The translations under genes were made by a program, and so were the position numbers. Below are positions 7,915 to 17,112 of a stretch of 64,000 nt of DNA, piece by piece. The stretch is taken from the NCBI GenBank assembly GCA_029781865.1, contig JAKOVW010000052.1, positions 62,001 through 126,000 on the forward strand, in the 5' to 3' direction. The notes below the pieces were generated by a model that worked only from the letters and a program-made list of their open reading frames with translations, was not told the DNA's origin and searched no databases. Each line of letters starts with the position of its first letter. Positions within the stretch are counted from its first letter, which is position 1. The stretch is from Bacteroidota bacterium. Lineage in GTDB: Bacteria > Bacteroidota > Bacteroidia > Chitinophagales > Saprospiraceae.

Positions 7915-10851
7915 TTATAAGGTCAATATTGCTTTAGTTCCGGCAGGTTTTCCATTTTGATCAAAAAGGTCGATAATTTCTAATCCAAGTTTATTTCTAC
8001 CCTGATCAAGAATGGCCAGTCGTTCAAGGGTAGATTTTATTCCGGATGATTTGTGTGTACTGTTTTTCCATTTGTTGATTCGTTCCGATTCTTCTCTTCC
8101 AATACCATTATCCTCAATGGAGCAAATCAGATTAGAATCTTTTCTATAAATATGAATGGAGAGCAGGCCATTTTTTTCTAAATGAAACAATCCATGCCTG
8201 AATGCATTTTCAATTATTGGCTGGATGAGCAATGGTGGGATTAATATATCAGGAGCCAGCTCCATCAATTCAGGATCGATGGTAAAATGCACTTTGACCT
8301 TGTGTCCAAATCGCAGTTCTTCCAAATGGATATAATGCTTGAGGAGATCAATTTCATCCTGAAGGCTGATATTTTTTAATTTTGATTGTTCAAAAATCAT
8401 TCGGATTAATTTCCCGAATTTGGATAAATAGTTGACTGCTTTTACCTCATCATTGACTAACAGAAAGCTCTGAATGGCATTCAGCGCATTAAAAATAAAA
8501 TGGGGATTCATTTGATTTTGCAAAGCCTGCTGTCGAAGCTGATTCATCTGATCGACGATTTTTCTTTTTCGTTCTTCTTCTGTCCTTCGCCGGGATTGAC
8601 GCCAATACGTAATTCCGATACTACTCAAGATAAGAAAACCAATCAGTACTGAATTGAACCAAAATGTCTTCCACCATGCGGGATGAATTACAAACGAAAT
8701 TAAAACCGGTTTTTCAGAAGATACTCCATCTTCATTCACCGCTTTGATTTGCAAATCATATTTTCCCGGAGCCAGGCCAACAAATTCAAGGACTTTGGTA
8801 TTTGTCATGATCCAGGAGGAATCCGTTGCGTTTAGTTTGTAAAATATTTTTAATTGATCTTTAGATAATAAACTTCGCGTTTGAAGTCTGAATCGCAAAT
8901 GATTGGAATAATAAGGTAAATCATATTTGAATTCCGTTTCTCCTCCTTTTGAAAACACGGATGCTGAAATGATGGAGACCAATGGTTTCTCTGAGTTTTG
9001 TTTTAGTTCTTCGATTGGAACAGAAACCAATCCTTTTACGCCTCCAAACCATACTTTGCCTTGAGTGCAATGAATATCCAGTATTTCTTTGCCTGGCAGT
9101 CCATCCAATTGATTAAAACCAAATCCTTCATGTTTACTTAAATCATATACAAATGCTCCATTGTCTGTTCCAATGACAACTCTCTGGTCATCAATTGCGG
9201 CGATGCTTGATACGCTATTACTGGGTAAACCATTTTTGATCGTGACTGAATCGACTATGGCTCCGTTTTGAAATGCATATGCTCCGTTCCCATCCGTGCA
9301 AATCCATAGAATTTGATCGTTCTGCTTATAAAGCCGGTTGATATATAGATCATGAGCAGCTAATGCATTCCATTTTTCAAATTTTTGATCTTTAAGTATG
9401 TAAATTCCATTCACTGTGCCAGCTAATATATTTTCGTTAAATTTGATTATACTGGTGCTTCTCGTTTTAATCGCCGCTTTATCTACAAGAAATTTGTATT
9501 CTTTATCATGTAGTTCGTTTTCATTACAAATAAATGTTCCAGTGTTGTTTAAAATAAATAAGCCATAATTTTTATCCCATAACAAATCTTTTATACTAGC
9601 CAATTTCATCAATTCTATAGAATAGCGATTGTCGCTTTGAAGATTTATGAGATACAATCCATTATCCGTTCCGGCGAAATATTGCTTATTGTTATTTTTA
9701 ATCAACGATTTTATTCTTCTTGAGCCCGGTATCTGAATCGTAAACCACGTATTAGTGATTAGATTTAACACGGAAATGGCTCCATTCGTGTGATGTATAA
9801 ACAGATTGGGATAGTCCTCGGTGATGCGTATAATTTCGTTAGAAAATATTCCGCTGTTCGAATTCAGATATAATTCTTTATTTCCCTTTCCTTTCAGATA
9901 TAAGCCTTTATTGGTGGTGCTTATCCATTTTCGTTGGTCCCGATCTTCAAAAATGGTATTAATTGAAATCCCAATCAGGGAATCCTTAGTGAAGGAATTG
10001 TTTCTTAAGTTATAAATATAGGAGTTGTAGTTTGTTTTAATAAACAATTCAGATGAATTGATCAGGCTTACAAATAAAACGGTATCCTTCAGAATATCCC
10101 TGAATACAATAGGTGTTATTAATTGATATTGAGAATTGATGAGGCCGCAAAAGTACGGGCTAAGAATAAGCACGGAGTCTTTGGAAATAGCACTTAAAAG
10201 ATTAATTTCACTATGGTAGTTAAAGTTGTCATTTGAATGTAAAGGAATATCTAATAACAATTTCTGATCCAGGACAGAATATAAACGAAAGTTTGATACC
10301 CTGGTATTTAAATCATTTCCAATTAACTGATCGTTGTAAACTCCATTTATTCCTAACGGAGTATACAGGATTTTAGACTTACTGAAATCGTGGGTGTCAT
10401 AACAAATGGTTTCGAAATTATCCGGATACTTCCAGGTGATGTAGAGCAAATCGTTAAAAACATAGAAGGAATTAATGGCTATTTGTTGTTGAGGCTTTTG
10501 AATATGTGCAATAAGAATGGAATCATTTCGGATGTAAATTACTTCACCTGCTAAATTGTAAAACCAGGGAATGCCTTTGCTATCCATGAAAAGAAAAGGG
10601 ATGTCCTGTCCTTTTAAATCCGGTACTTCATACTTTTTGAATTCGTAACCATCAAATCTGCATATGCCTTTTGTAGTGGTCATCCATAAAAACCCATTGG
10701 GGTCCTGACGTATTCCATAAATGGTCATACTGGGTAAGCCATCATCATCTGTAAAATGTCTGTACGAAGGAATTTGGGAATACATGCTTTGGAAGCTAAG
10801 GAAAACTCCTACAATAGAAATCAGTATATGATATTTTCGATCGAGTAACAT
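7915..10851 (-). CDS. Two-component sensor with beta-propeller and Y_Y_Y domain, LytS-type kinase
   Basis: 978 residues. Order: signal peptide (about 1-25), many two-component-regulator propeller repeats (for example GLPSMTIYGIRQDPNGFLWM near 40 and GLPSNSVSSIAAI near 540), a Y_Y_Y domain ending near 715, one membrane helix (about 725-750), a coiled stretch, then a His_kinase domain with NQMNPHFIFNALN (His784) and an ATPase region with ENAFRHG and EDNGIG. It senses an extracytoplasmic ligand and phosphorylates the LytTR regulator encoded next. In Bacteroidota such sensors often respond to glycans, but no polysaccharide-use genes are nearby. A -7 box lies at 10887-10894. Confidence 0.92.
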   Translation of the reverse strand: MLLDRKYHILISIVGVFLSFQSMYSQIPSYRHFTDDDGLPSMTIYGIRQDPNGFLWMTTTKGICRFDGYEFKKYEVPDLKGQDIPFLFMDSKGIPWFYNLAGEVIYIRNDSILIAHIQKPQQQIAINSFYVFNDLLYITWKYPDNFETICYDTHDFSKSKILYTPLGINGVYNDQLIGNDLNTRVSNFRLYSVLDQKLLLDIPLHSNDNFNYHSEINLLSAISKDSVLILSPYFCGLINSQYQLITPIVFRDILKDTVLFVSLINSSELFIKTNYNSYIYNLRNNSFTKDSLIGISINTIFEDRDQRKWISTTNKGLYLKGKGNKELYLNSNSGIFSNEIIRITEDYPNLFIHHTNGAISVLNLITNTWFTIQIPGSRRIKSLIKNNNKQYFAGTDNGLYLINLQSDNRYSIELMKLASIKDLLWDKNYGLFILNNTGTFICNENELHDKEYKFLVDKAAIKTRSTSIIKFNENILAGTVNGIYILKDQKFEKWNALAAHDLYINRLYKQNDQILWICTDGNGAYAFQNGAIVDSVTIKNGLPSNSVSSIAAIDDQRVVIGTDNGAFVYDLSKHEGFGFNQLDGLPGKEILDIHCTQGKVWFGGVKGLVSVPIEELKQNSEKPLVSIISASVFSKGGETEFKYDLPYYSNHLRFRLQTRSLLSKDQLKIFYKLNATDSSWIMTNTKVLEFVGLAPGKYDLQIKAVNEDGVSSEKPVLISFVIHPAWWKTFWFNSVLIGFLILSSIGITYWRQSRRRTEEERKRKIVDQMNQLRQQALQNQMNPHFIFNALNAIQSFLLVNDEVKAVNYLSKFGKLIRMIFEQSKLKNISLQDEIDLLKHYIHLEELRFGHKVKVHFTIDPELMELAPDILIPPLLIQPIIENAFRHGLFHLEKNGLLSIHIYRKDSNLICSIEDNGIGREESERINKWKNSTHKSSGIKSTLERLAILDQGRNKLGLEIIDLFDQNGKPAGTKAILTL

Positions 10852-10886
10852 GAAGTATTCCTTTAACGCAATTTTTATGCGCTTTG

Positions 10887-10894
10887 CAAATATA
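10887..10894 (-). promoter_or_regulatory. -7 box of the sensor kinase operon
   Basis: On the minus strand this reads TATATTTG, an exact TAnnTTTG match, about 36 bp before the start codon at 10851. Confidence 0.5.
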
Positions 10895-11003
10895 ATGAAC
10901 TTGCTACTCGATTTCAGGCATTTGAAACTCTTTAAGGAGTTTCAATCATTCAGATAGCTTTAGATGCTTTGATAAAAATTCTTTAAATAAATAAACTGGC
11001 TCG

Positions 11004-11034
11004 TTCAATAAATGAATAGCCTTCTTCAATAAAT
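11004..11034. promoter_or_regulatory. TTCAATAAAT direct repeat pair, 21-bp period (candidate LytTR site)
   Basis: TTCAATAAAT occurs at 11004-11013 and again at 11025-11034, exactly 21 bp apart. This is the spacing used by LytTR regulators (two 9-bp boxes with a 12-bp gap). A LytTR kinase/regulator operon starts 150 bp away. Confidence 0.6.
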
Positions 11035-11085
11035 TCTACAAATCATATTTCAAAGAAAAATATTTATTTAGAGTTTTTTTTTTAT

Positions 11086-11114
11086 TTCAATAATGAATAA
11101 CGCTTGTTCAATAA
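11086..11114. promoter_or_regulatory. Second TTCAATAA pair, 21-bp period (candidate LytTR site)
   Basis: TTCAATAA at 11086-11093 (reading TTCAATAATGAA) and at 11107-11114, again exactly 21 bp apart and 82 bp from the first pair. Confidence 0.55.
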
Positions 11115-11389
11115 AAATCTGCTGGCATAAAATAAATGGCGGGATTATTTTAAATGGTGAATCATGGATTGACTTTAATTTGCCTGCTCAAAGTATGTCT
11201 TATGATCGGAACCAAAACAAAGGCAGAATTTAGTTTGATATGAATTTGTTCAATCTATGCAAATCGGATTTCTATCAGTTTAACTACGACTACCTACTTT
11301 TACGCTGGTTATTCTGATAAATACACTATGTGAATACCAAATGTCGGAACGCCCTATTCCGGCATTTTTTTTTGTATATGCTCGACAGT

Positions 11390-11665
11390 TTATTTTTGAA
11401 TTTCAAATGAGGAAGCAAAAAATATTGGAATTTTTTTGACCTGCATTTGAGTTACATCTGCATTTGCCGGACCTTTACAACACCAGCTGATAAATTTATA
11501 AATAGGGTCAGATGAGCCGGAAACTTCAATGAATACAGAGCCATCTGGTTGGTTCTTCACATATCCAACCAACTTTAGTTGATCTGCTTCATTTTTGGCA
11601 TTTGCCCGAAACCAAACACCCTGTACTTTGCCCTGGATCTCAATTCTAACAGCCAATGTAATCAT
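11390..11665 (-). CDS. Acylphosphatase
   Basis: 91 residues, the full size of the family. It hydrolyses acyl-phosphates. The signature GKVQGVWFR (Arg20, phosphate cradle) and GYVKNQPDGSV (catalytic Asn38) are both present. It is divergent from the homogentisate dioxygenase gene, and the two share a region of only about 40 bp with facing -7 boxes. Confidence 0.92.
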   Translation of the reverse strand: MITLAVRIEIQGKVQGVWFRANAKNEADQLKLVGYVKNQPDGSVFIEVSGSSDPIYKFISWCCKGPANADVTQMQVKKIPIFFASSFEIQK

Positions 11666-11674
11666 GAATTCTAT

Positions 11675-11682
11675 TATCTTTG
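11675..11682 (+). promoter_or_regulatory. -7 box of the hmgA-hppD unit
   Basis: TATCTTTG is an exact TAnnTTTG match. It overlaps the open TTG codon at 11680, which argues that translation begins downstream at ATG 11707. Confidence 0.55.
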
Positions 11683-11687
11683 AGCAG

Positions 11688-11695
11688 CAAATTTA
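11688..11695 (-). promoter_or_regulatory. -7 box of the acylphosphatase gene
   Basis: The minus strand reads TAAATTTG, 23 bp before the ATG at 11665. It lies five bases from the opposing hmgA box, so the two promoters probably interfere with one another. Confidence 0.45.
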
Positions 11696-11706
11696 TTCCA
11701 TTTCAC

Positions 11707-12906
11707 ATGCATTATTACAGTTTGGGAAAATTCCCTTCTAAACGGCATACCCAATTCAGGCAACCCAATGGCAGCTTGTATCAGGAGCAATTATTTTCTA
11801 CTGAAGGGTTTTCAGATCTATATTCATTACTTTATCATTGCAATCCACCCACGCAGATTGTTCAGGTAGAAGAACCTTTTTCAGTAGCTGCCCAAACCAT
11901 TCATGACAAACAGTTAAAACACCGTTGTCTGAAAGGGTTTCATATTGAACCGGAAGCTGATTATTTAAAAAGCAGGAAGCCAATTTTGGTAAACAGTGAT
12001 TGTAAGATTACCTTATCCGCTCCTCAGCAAAGTTCGGATTCTTACTTTTTTAAAAATGCTGATGCTGATGAGGTTATTTTTGTTCATGAAGGTACCGGTA
12101 TACTAAAAACGATGTATGGTCAAATCCGGTTTGGCTATGGCGATTATTTAGTAGTTCCCAGAGGGACCATTTATCAATTGTATTTCGATACTTCAGAAAA
12201 CCGACTGCTCATCATCGAATCTACAGGACCAATCACATTTCCCAGGCGATACCGCAATGATTTTGGTCAGTTGATGGAACATTCTCCTTTCTGTGAACGC
12301 GATTTGAGAAAACCAACTGATCTCGAAACCTTTGATAAAAAAGGAGATTACCTGCTCTACATTAAAAAACAAGATCAAATGTATCCCTACCATTACTTGA
12401 ATCATCCTTTTGATGTGATTGGATGGGATGGATTTGTATATCCATTTGCACTCTCTATTCATGATTTTGAACCTATAACCGGAAGGGTGCATCAGCCGCC
12501 TCCAGTACACCAGACCTTTGATGGTCACAATTTTGTAATTTGTTCATTCGTGCCCAGGTTGTTTGACTATCATCCTTTATCCATTCCTGCGCCGTATAAT
12601 CACAGCAACATTGACAGCGATGAAGTGTTGTATTATGTCGATGGCGATTTTATGAGCCGGAAGCATGTCGAACGCGGAATGCTTACATTGCATCCAGGCG
12701 GGATACCTCATGGTCCTCATCCCGGAACTATTGAAAAGAGTATCGGAGCGAAGGAAACCAAAGAACTTGCAGTTATGATCGATACATTTAAGCCCTTGCT
12801 TATGACAACGCATGCGGTTGGAATCGAAGATCCTGATTATTATAAATCCTGGTTGCCGGAAGGCTCTGGAAATGCAGGAATGCAATTGAATAATATTACA
12901 TCCTGA
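11707..12906 (+). CDS. hmgA: Homogentisate 1,2-dioxygenase
   Basis: About 399 residues from the chosen start. It cleaves the homogentisate ring to maleylacetoacetate in tyrosine and phenylalanine breakdown. Recognisable features are MHYYSLGKFPSKRHTQFR at the start, a cupin core (FVHEGTGILKTMYGQIRFGYGDYLVVPRGT) and the iron-site region HPGGIPHGPHPG. It is shorter than the roughly 440-residue proteobacterial and human enzymes, as is usual for Bacteroidota. The frame is open from a TTG at 11680, but that codon lies inside the -7 box, so ATG 11707 is preferred. HppD, which makes its substrate, is encoded next. Confidence 0.92.
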   Translation: MHYYSLGKFPSKRHTQFRQPNGSLYQEQLFSTEGFSDLYSLLYHCNPPTQIVQVEEPFSVAAQTIHDKQLKHRCLKGFHIEPEADYLKSRKPILVNSDCKITLSAPQQSSDSYFFKNADADEVIFVHEGTGILKTMYGQIRFGYGDYLVVPRGTIYQLYFDTSENRLLIIESTGPITFPRRYRNDFGQLMEHSPFCERDLRKPTDLETFDKKGDYLLYIKKQDQMYPYHYLNHPFDVIGWDGFVYPFALSIHDFEPITGRVHQPPPVHQTFDGHNFVICSFVPRLFDYHPLSIPAPYNHSNIDSDEVLYYVDGDFMSRKHVERGMLTLHPGGIPHGPHPGTIEKSIGAKETKELAVMIDTFKPLLMTTHAVGIEDPDYYKSWLPEGSGNAGMQLNNITS

Positions 12907-13058
12907 TTGCACTGAAGAATAAACTCAATTTAATGTTGCAAATAAACTTTGGAACGCGCGGAAATATGTTTAATTTTATTCAAACCGATATTGTTTTGAG
13001 CGATCCGATAATCAAATCAAAACCGTTAATTTTTATTTTTAATTCTTAATTGAATTTT

Positions 13059-14183
13059 ATGCAAACTCTAACTGAATTAAAATCCCAGCAAGCAACTGAT
13101 GCATTTCCGATTCTCGGAACTGATTTTATTGAATTTTATGTTGGCAACGCAAAGCAGGCAGCTCATTATTATCAAACTGCTTTTGGATTTGAGCTAATAG
13201 CTTATAAAGGTCCGGAGACAGGAAATCGCGATTTTTGTTCCTATGTATTAAAACAAAATAAAATCCGGTTTGTACTAACCTCTGCATTAATTCCGGAACA
13301 CGAAATCAATACGCATTTTCAAAAACATGGCGATGGTGTCAAAGTGTTGGCGTTGTGGGTAGATGATGCAAAAAGTTCGTATCAGACTGCGATTTCAAGA
13401 GGGGCAGAATCTGCTTTTGAACCCATAGTTTTAAAAGATGACGATGGGGAAGTAGTCATGGCCGGTATCAAAACATATGGCGAAACCATTCATACGCTGG
13501 TTGAACGTAAAAACTACAATGGAGTCTTTCTGCCTGGTTTTGTGAAGAAGCAAAGCCTGCTTAAAACTGTTTCAACCGGGTTGAATTATGTAGATCACTG
13601 TGTCGGAAATGTTGAGTTGGGACAAATGAATCGTTGGGTGAAATTTTACCAGGATGTGCTGGGTTTTAAATTGCTGATTACGTTTGATGATAAAGATATC
13701 TCAACGGAATATACTGCCTTAATGAGTAAAGTGGTTTCAAATGGTAACGGCTATATTAAGTTTCCCATCAATGAACCAGCCGCAGGGCGTAAAAAATCAC
13801 AGATTGAAGAATATGTTGAATTTTACAGAGGGGCTGGAGTACAGCATATAGCCATTGAGACGGATAATATTTTAAAGACGGTAGATCACCTTCGAAATAA
13901 TGGAGTTGATTTCTTATATGTACCTGATAATTATTATGAAACCGTATCTGAAAGAGTGGGTACTATAGAAGAAGATATGAATGAGGTGAAACGACTCAAC
14001 ATATTAGTAGACCGGGATGAGGATGGTTACCTTCTTCAGATTTTTACTAAACCGGTTCAGGACAGGCCTACCGTATTTTTCGAAATCATTCAACGCCGTG
14101 GGGCAAGATCCTTTGGTAAGGGCAACTTTAAAGCTTTATTTGAGGCTATTGAACGAGAGCAGGAATTGCGAGGCAACTTGTAA
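13059..14183 (+). CDS. hppD: 4-hydroxyphenylpyruvate dioxygenase
   Basis: About 374 residues. It converts 4-hydroxyphenylpyruvate to homogentisate. There are two vicinal-oxygen-chelate halves, and the iron ligands sit in the usual blocks: His in NYVDHCVG, His in GVQHIAI and Glu in FFEIIQRRG near the C-terminus. The first ATG at 13059 fits the family; the frame is open three codons further from a TTG. It lies 150 bp after hmgA on the same strand, completing two consecutive steps of tyrosine degradation. A terminator follows at 14221. Confidence 0.95.
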   Translation: MQTLTELKSQQATDAFPILGTDFIEFYVGNAKQAAHYYQTAFGFELIAYKGPETGNRDFCSYVLKQNKIRFVLTSALIPEHEINTHFQKHGDGVKVLALWVDDAKSSYQTAISRGAESAFEPIVLKDDDGEVVMAGIKTYGETIHTLVERKNYNGVFLPGFVKKQSLLKTVSTGLNYVDHCVGNVELGQMNRWVKFYQDVLGFKLLITFDDKDISTEYTALMSKVVSNGNGYIKFPINEPAAGRKKSQIEEYVEFYRGAGVQHIAIETDNILKTVDHLRNNGVDFLYVPDNYYETVSERVGTIEEDMNEVKRLNILVDRDEDGYLLQIFTKPVQDRPTVFFEIIQRRGARSFGKGNFKALFEAIEREQELRGNL

Positions 14184-14220
14184 ATCAAATTTTATTCATT
14201 CGTATATAGTTAGCACAAAT

Positions 14221-14255
14221 AAAAAAGCCCATGATTCAATTCACGGGCTTTTTTA
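14221..14255. terminator. Bidirectional terminator between hppD and the convergent gene
   Basis: Stem AAAAAAGCCC...GGGCTTTTTT with a central A/C mismatch and T runs on both strands, placed between two converging genes. Confidence 0.8.
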
Positions 14256-14274
14256 TTTATCTAAAGATTAAAGA

Positions 14275-15915
14275 TTATTTATTTTGTTTGCTCTGAATAG
14301 GTTCAGCCTTACTTATATCATATGGTTCTTTGCTAAATGATGTGGCTGTTTTCTTTGGTCTTACTGCCTGGTAGTCCTCATATCCTTTGCGAACTCCTTT
14401 AGCCTCCCAGTCAAATTTATAGCTACCGGTTCCTTTCCTCATTTCCTTAACTTTAAAACCGCTAGCAGTTTTTTCAATAACAGCAATTCCTTCAGATTCT
14501 GCAGACAGCGGAGTGATTTGCACAGTCAAGCTTTCCGCATTAACGATTAATCCAAATTCATTGGTGAATTTAATTTCGCCTTCTCCATTGATCAGGGATC
14601 CGGTACCTCTTTCATAAGCTGCAGCTTCAGGACCTTCAATACTTGCATAAGCAATTTCTTTGGTCGGATCGGTAGGATGATCCATCACGAAATTTTTAAT
14701 ATTAGCCTGAACAACTGCTTTGCCGGCGCCATCGAAAAACATACCGAAAATATTGGAACCACTCCATAATCCTATGAATGGTGTTTGTCCAATACCTGAG
14801 ATATTTGCGCTACCGCATGAAGCTCTCAATGCTCCTCCTAAATAAGTATTGTAGTTACCAATTCCGCCACGACCATCAGCCTGAAGCGTAAGTACTTTTA
14901 CAGGTTGACCTGCATTGCTTGCCTGGCTGAAAATTTCATCCTGAGTAATTGTTCCCGGTGATGAGCCTGGTGTAAAAGTATAATTATAAGAGCTTGTTCT
15001 CCAGAATGTATCTGTATTAAATCTCAAATAATGCCTGTTAAATGTAACCGGATATTCCACGATATGTGAACCGTATGCAATTTCTTTACCAACTGCATTT
15101 GCCGGTTTGGTCCAATATTCTTCTGACCATTCAGAAGCATTTGAATTTATTCTTTTGTTTGCATTTGATCTGAAATTGATTTCAAAATATGCGGGTTTTG
15201 GAGGCGCGCCTACATTATCAAATGTAATTGACTGGTTGCCATTAGTATAGGAAAGAATATTGCCATTCTTTTTCCACAAGCTGGTTCCAGCTGAAGGTAA
15301 GGTTATATATCCACCGCCTTTGCTTAATGCTAATTGATTGTTTGTTGTATCGAGCGATAGCGTTTGAATTTCATTTGTCGGATCAGCGTCTGCATCATTT
15401 TTTATTGAAGTAAGATCTACGCTATTGCCTTTGGAAATAGACAGCATATTCGTTGCAGGAGTAAAAGTCAGATTTTGAATTTCATTCGTGGGATCAGCAT
15501 CAGCATCACCTTGTACTGCTGATTGCGCTTTTAACGCATAGGCAGCAACCGGAACCGCAAGTATTGGTGAGGTGCCCATGGGTGAAAATACAGCACCGCC
15601 ATTTACATCCATATCTACTTTAAGTTGATACCCTCCGGCTGACCAATCGATGGTGCCGCAGCTTCCTGTTGGATTTGTGCCCTGACAAACATTGACACTG
15701 AAAATTCCAATAGCGGAAGTGGTTACATTATGAACTTCTGAGTACACCGTTGAATTGGCAGCGTTTAAAATGCTCAGACGTAAAGAAATGTTCTGATTAT
15801 TCAGACTTGCATTCTGAGCATTACGTGCTACACCCTGGTACTTAAAGGAAGGAGATTGTGCATAACTTATCAAAGCGATGCTCAGGAAAACTAGGATAGT
15901 AATAAATTTATTCAT
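14275..15915 (-). CDS. Secreted surface protein with DADADPTNEIQ repeats
   Basis: 546 residues with a signal peptide ending near ISYAQ. The N-terminal region (about 20-130) has the FKYQGVARNAQN segment common in Bacteroidota surface proteins. Two copies of DADADPTNEIQ (about 140-185) follow, then a central region, and a C-terminal module from about 410 (MDHPTDPTKEIAYASIEGPEAAAYERG) that recurs in large Saprospiria surface proteins and resembles tail-fibre-type modules. No enzyme motif is visible. The next gene upstream lies 24 bases away on the same strand and encodes a T9SS protein, so the two are probably co-expressed. Function unknown. Confidence 0.75.
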   Translation of the reverse strand: MNKFITILVFLSIALISYAQSPSFKYQGVARNAQNASLNNQNISLRLSILNAANSTVYSEVHNVTTSAIGIFSVNVCQGTNPTGSCGTIDWSAGGYQLKVDMDVNGGAVFSPMGTSPILAVPVAAYALKAQSAVQGDADADPTNEIQNLTFTPATNMLSISKGNSVDLTSIKNDADADPTNEIQTLSLDTTNNQLALSKGGGYITLPSAGTSLWKKNGNILSYTNGNQSITFDNVGAPPKPAYFEINFRSNANKRINSNASEWSEEYWTKPANAVGKEIAYGSHIVEYPVTFNRHYLRFNTDTFWRTSSYNYTFTPGSSPGTITQDEIFSQASNAGQPVKVLTLQADGRGGIGNYNTYLGGALRASCGSANISGIGQTPFIGLWSGSNIFGMFFDGAGKAVVQANIKNFVMDHPTDPTKEIAYASIEGPEAAAYERGTGSLINGEGEIKFTNEFGLIVNAESLTVQITPLSAESEGIAVIEKTASGFKVKEMRKGTGSYKFDWEAKGVRKGYEDYQAVRPKKTATSFSKEPYDISKAEPIQSKQNK

Positions 15916-15939
15916 TGTATTCTGTTTTTAATGGAATGA

Positions 15940-16410
15940 CTATTTTATTTTTTCGATGGTAAAGTTTTGTTTTTGATCATCCGTTGTGGCTTCCAGAATG
16001 TATGATCCGGCAGGTACTGCATTTAATTTCAGATTCTGACTTCCGGGACTTACCACATGATCACTGATACATTGACCGGTTATCGTGAACAGATGAAATT
16101 TAATTGTTTTGCCTGATTGATTTTCTATAATTAAATCTTGTTCGACAGGATTCGGATAAATTTTCAGACCGGAAATGGATGGATTATTCGTTGAGACTAT
16201 AGTTAGATTGGTCTGATGAAAACCTTGGGTGATAATGTTATTATTTGATTTTAAAGTCTCCGTTGCAATTTCTCCTAAAGTCCATTCAATACTGTAATTT
16301 CCGGATTTCATTACTGCACCTGCATTGGACATCACAGTTGGAGTAATCTTTTGTGAAAACAGAAACGACACGCAGCAACACACTAAAATTACACAGCTTT
16401 TTATTTTCAT
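15940..16410 (-). CDS. Small T9SS type A sorting-domain protein
   Basis: 156 residues: signal peptide, a short region of about 60 residues (SNAGAVMKSGNYSIEWTLGEIATE), then a Por-secretion C-terminal domain from about residue 78 (LKIYPNPVEQDLII to the lysine-rich end). The protein is mostly sorting signal. It heads the unit that also contains the repeat protein at 14275-15915. The cargo function is unknown. Confidence 0.82.
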   Translation of the reverse strand: MKIKSCVILVCCCVSFLFSQKITPTVMSNAGAVMKSGNYSIEWTLGEIATETLKSNNNIITQGFHQTNLTIVSTNNPSISGLKIYPNPVEQDLIIENQSGKTIKFHLFTITGQCISDHVVSPGSQNLKLNAVPAGSYILEATTDDQKQNFTIEKIK

Positions 16411-16577
16411 ATAAATGATTTAAACCTTAAAAATACAGCTCTTTGTCCAACAATGGTGAATTGCATGGTAAAGCATTTTACATAATTAATTAACTCATAC
16501 GTAGATATTTGATATTCTCATAATTGAGTGGTTGCGAATGATTATAATTGAAAATTCTTACGCCTATTAAAAGCCAT

Positions 16578-17036
16578 TTAATTTGTTTTTTCATAGTGTC
16601 TTATGAGACCGGTGCAAGCATCGTGGATCAGCCCAAGCGCATGATCGAAACTATTATCATAATAAGGATCCGGTACGGTTAATTTGTTACTTCCGGATGC
16701 AAATTCCATTAATAGTTGAATTTTGGATAATTGATGAGCGTTTCTGCACATCGATTTTAAATAGTTGAGGTTGTTGGTATCCATCGCAAGAATCAAGTCA
16801 AATTGGTCCAGATCTGAAGTTTGAATCTGTCTGGAAATTTGTTGTGAAATGTCAATGTTCATTTTCTTGGCGGCTTGAATTGCCCTCGAATCGGGATGTT
16901 CGCCGTCATGATATCCATTGGTTCCGGCAGAATCGACGAGCCAGTTCAGCTGATGTTGTACAATATATTTCTCCAGAACACCTTGTGCCATTGGGGAACG
17001 GCAAATATTCCCCAGGCAGACCATTAATACTTTCAT
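16578..17036 (-). CDS. Low-molecular-weight protein-tyrosine phosphatase
   Basis: 152 residues. The active-site loop CLGNICRS has nucleophile Cys7 and Arg13, and the general acid Asp123 sits in VPDPYYDN. Both match the arsenate-reductase-like LMW phosphatase fold. In other bacteria such enzymes act on tyrosine kinases of polysaccharide export; the divergent neighbour here is a glycosyltransferase. Confidence 0.93.
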   Translation of the reverse strand: MKVLMVCLGNICRSPMAQGVLEKYIVQHQLNWLVDSAGTNGYHDGEHPDSRAIQAAKKMNIDISQQISRQIQTSDLDQFDLILAMDTNNLNYLKSMCRNAHQLSKIQLLMEFASGSNKLTVPDPYYDNSFDHALGLIHDACTGLIRHYEKTN

Positions 17037-17080
17037 AAGGCAAGGTTATAAATTAATTTTCAGGCAAAAAAGCCTGCGGT

Positions 17081-17088
17081 TATTTTTG
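17081..17088 (+). promoter_or_regulatory. -7 box of the glycosyltransferase gene
   Basis: TATTTTTG matches TAnnTTTG 24 bp before ATG 17113. It overlaps the open TTG at 17086, which supports the downstream ATG as the true start. Confidence 0.5.
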
Positions 17089-17112
17089 TTACTTTGTTTG
17101 ATTATTTTACCG

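Larger units (their letters stand above)
10852..11389. other. Intergenic region upstream of the sensor kinase
   Basis: 538 bp, AT-rich and without a gene. It holds the probable kinase promoter close to 10890 and two paired-repeat sites at 11004-11032 and 11086-11114. Nothing else is recognised. Confidence 0.6.
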
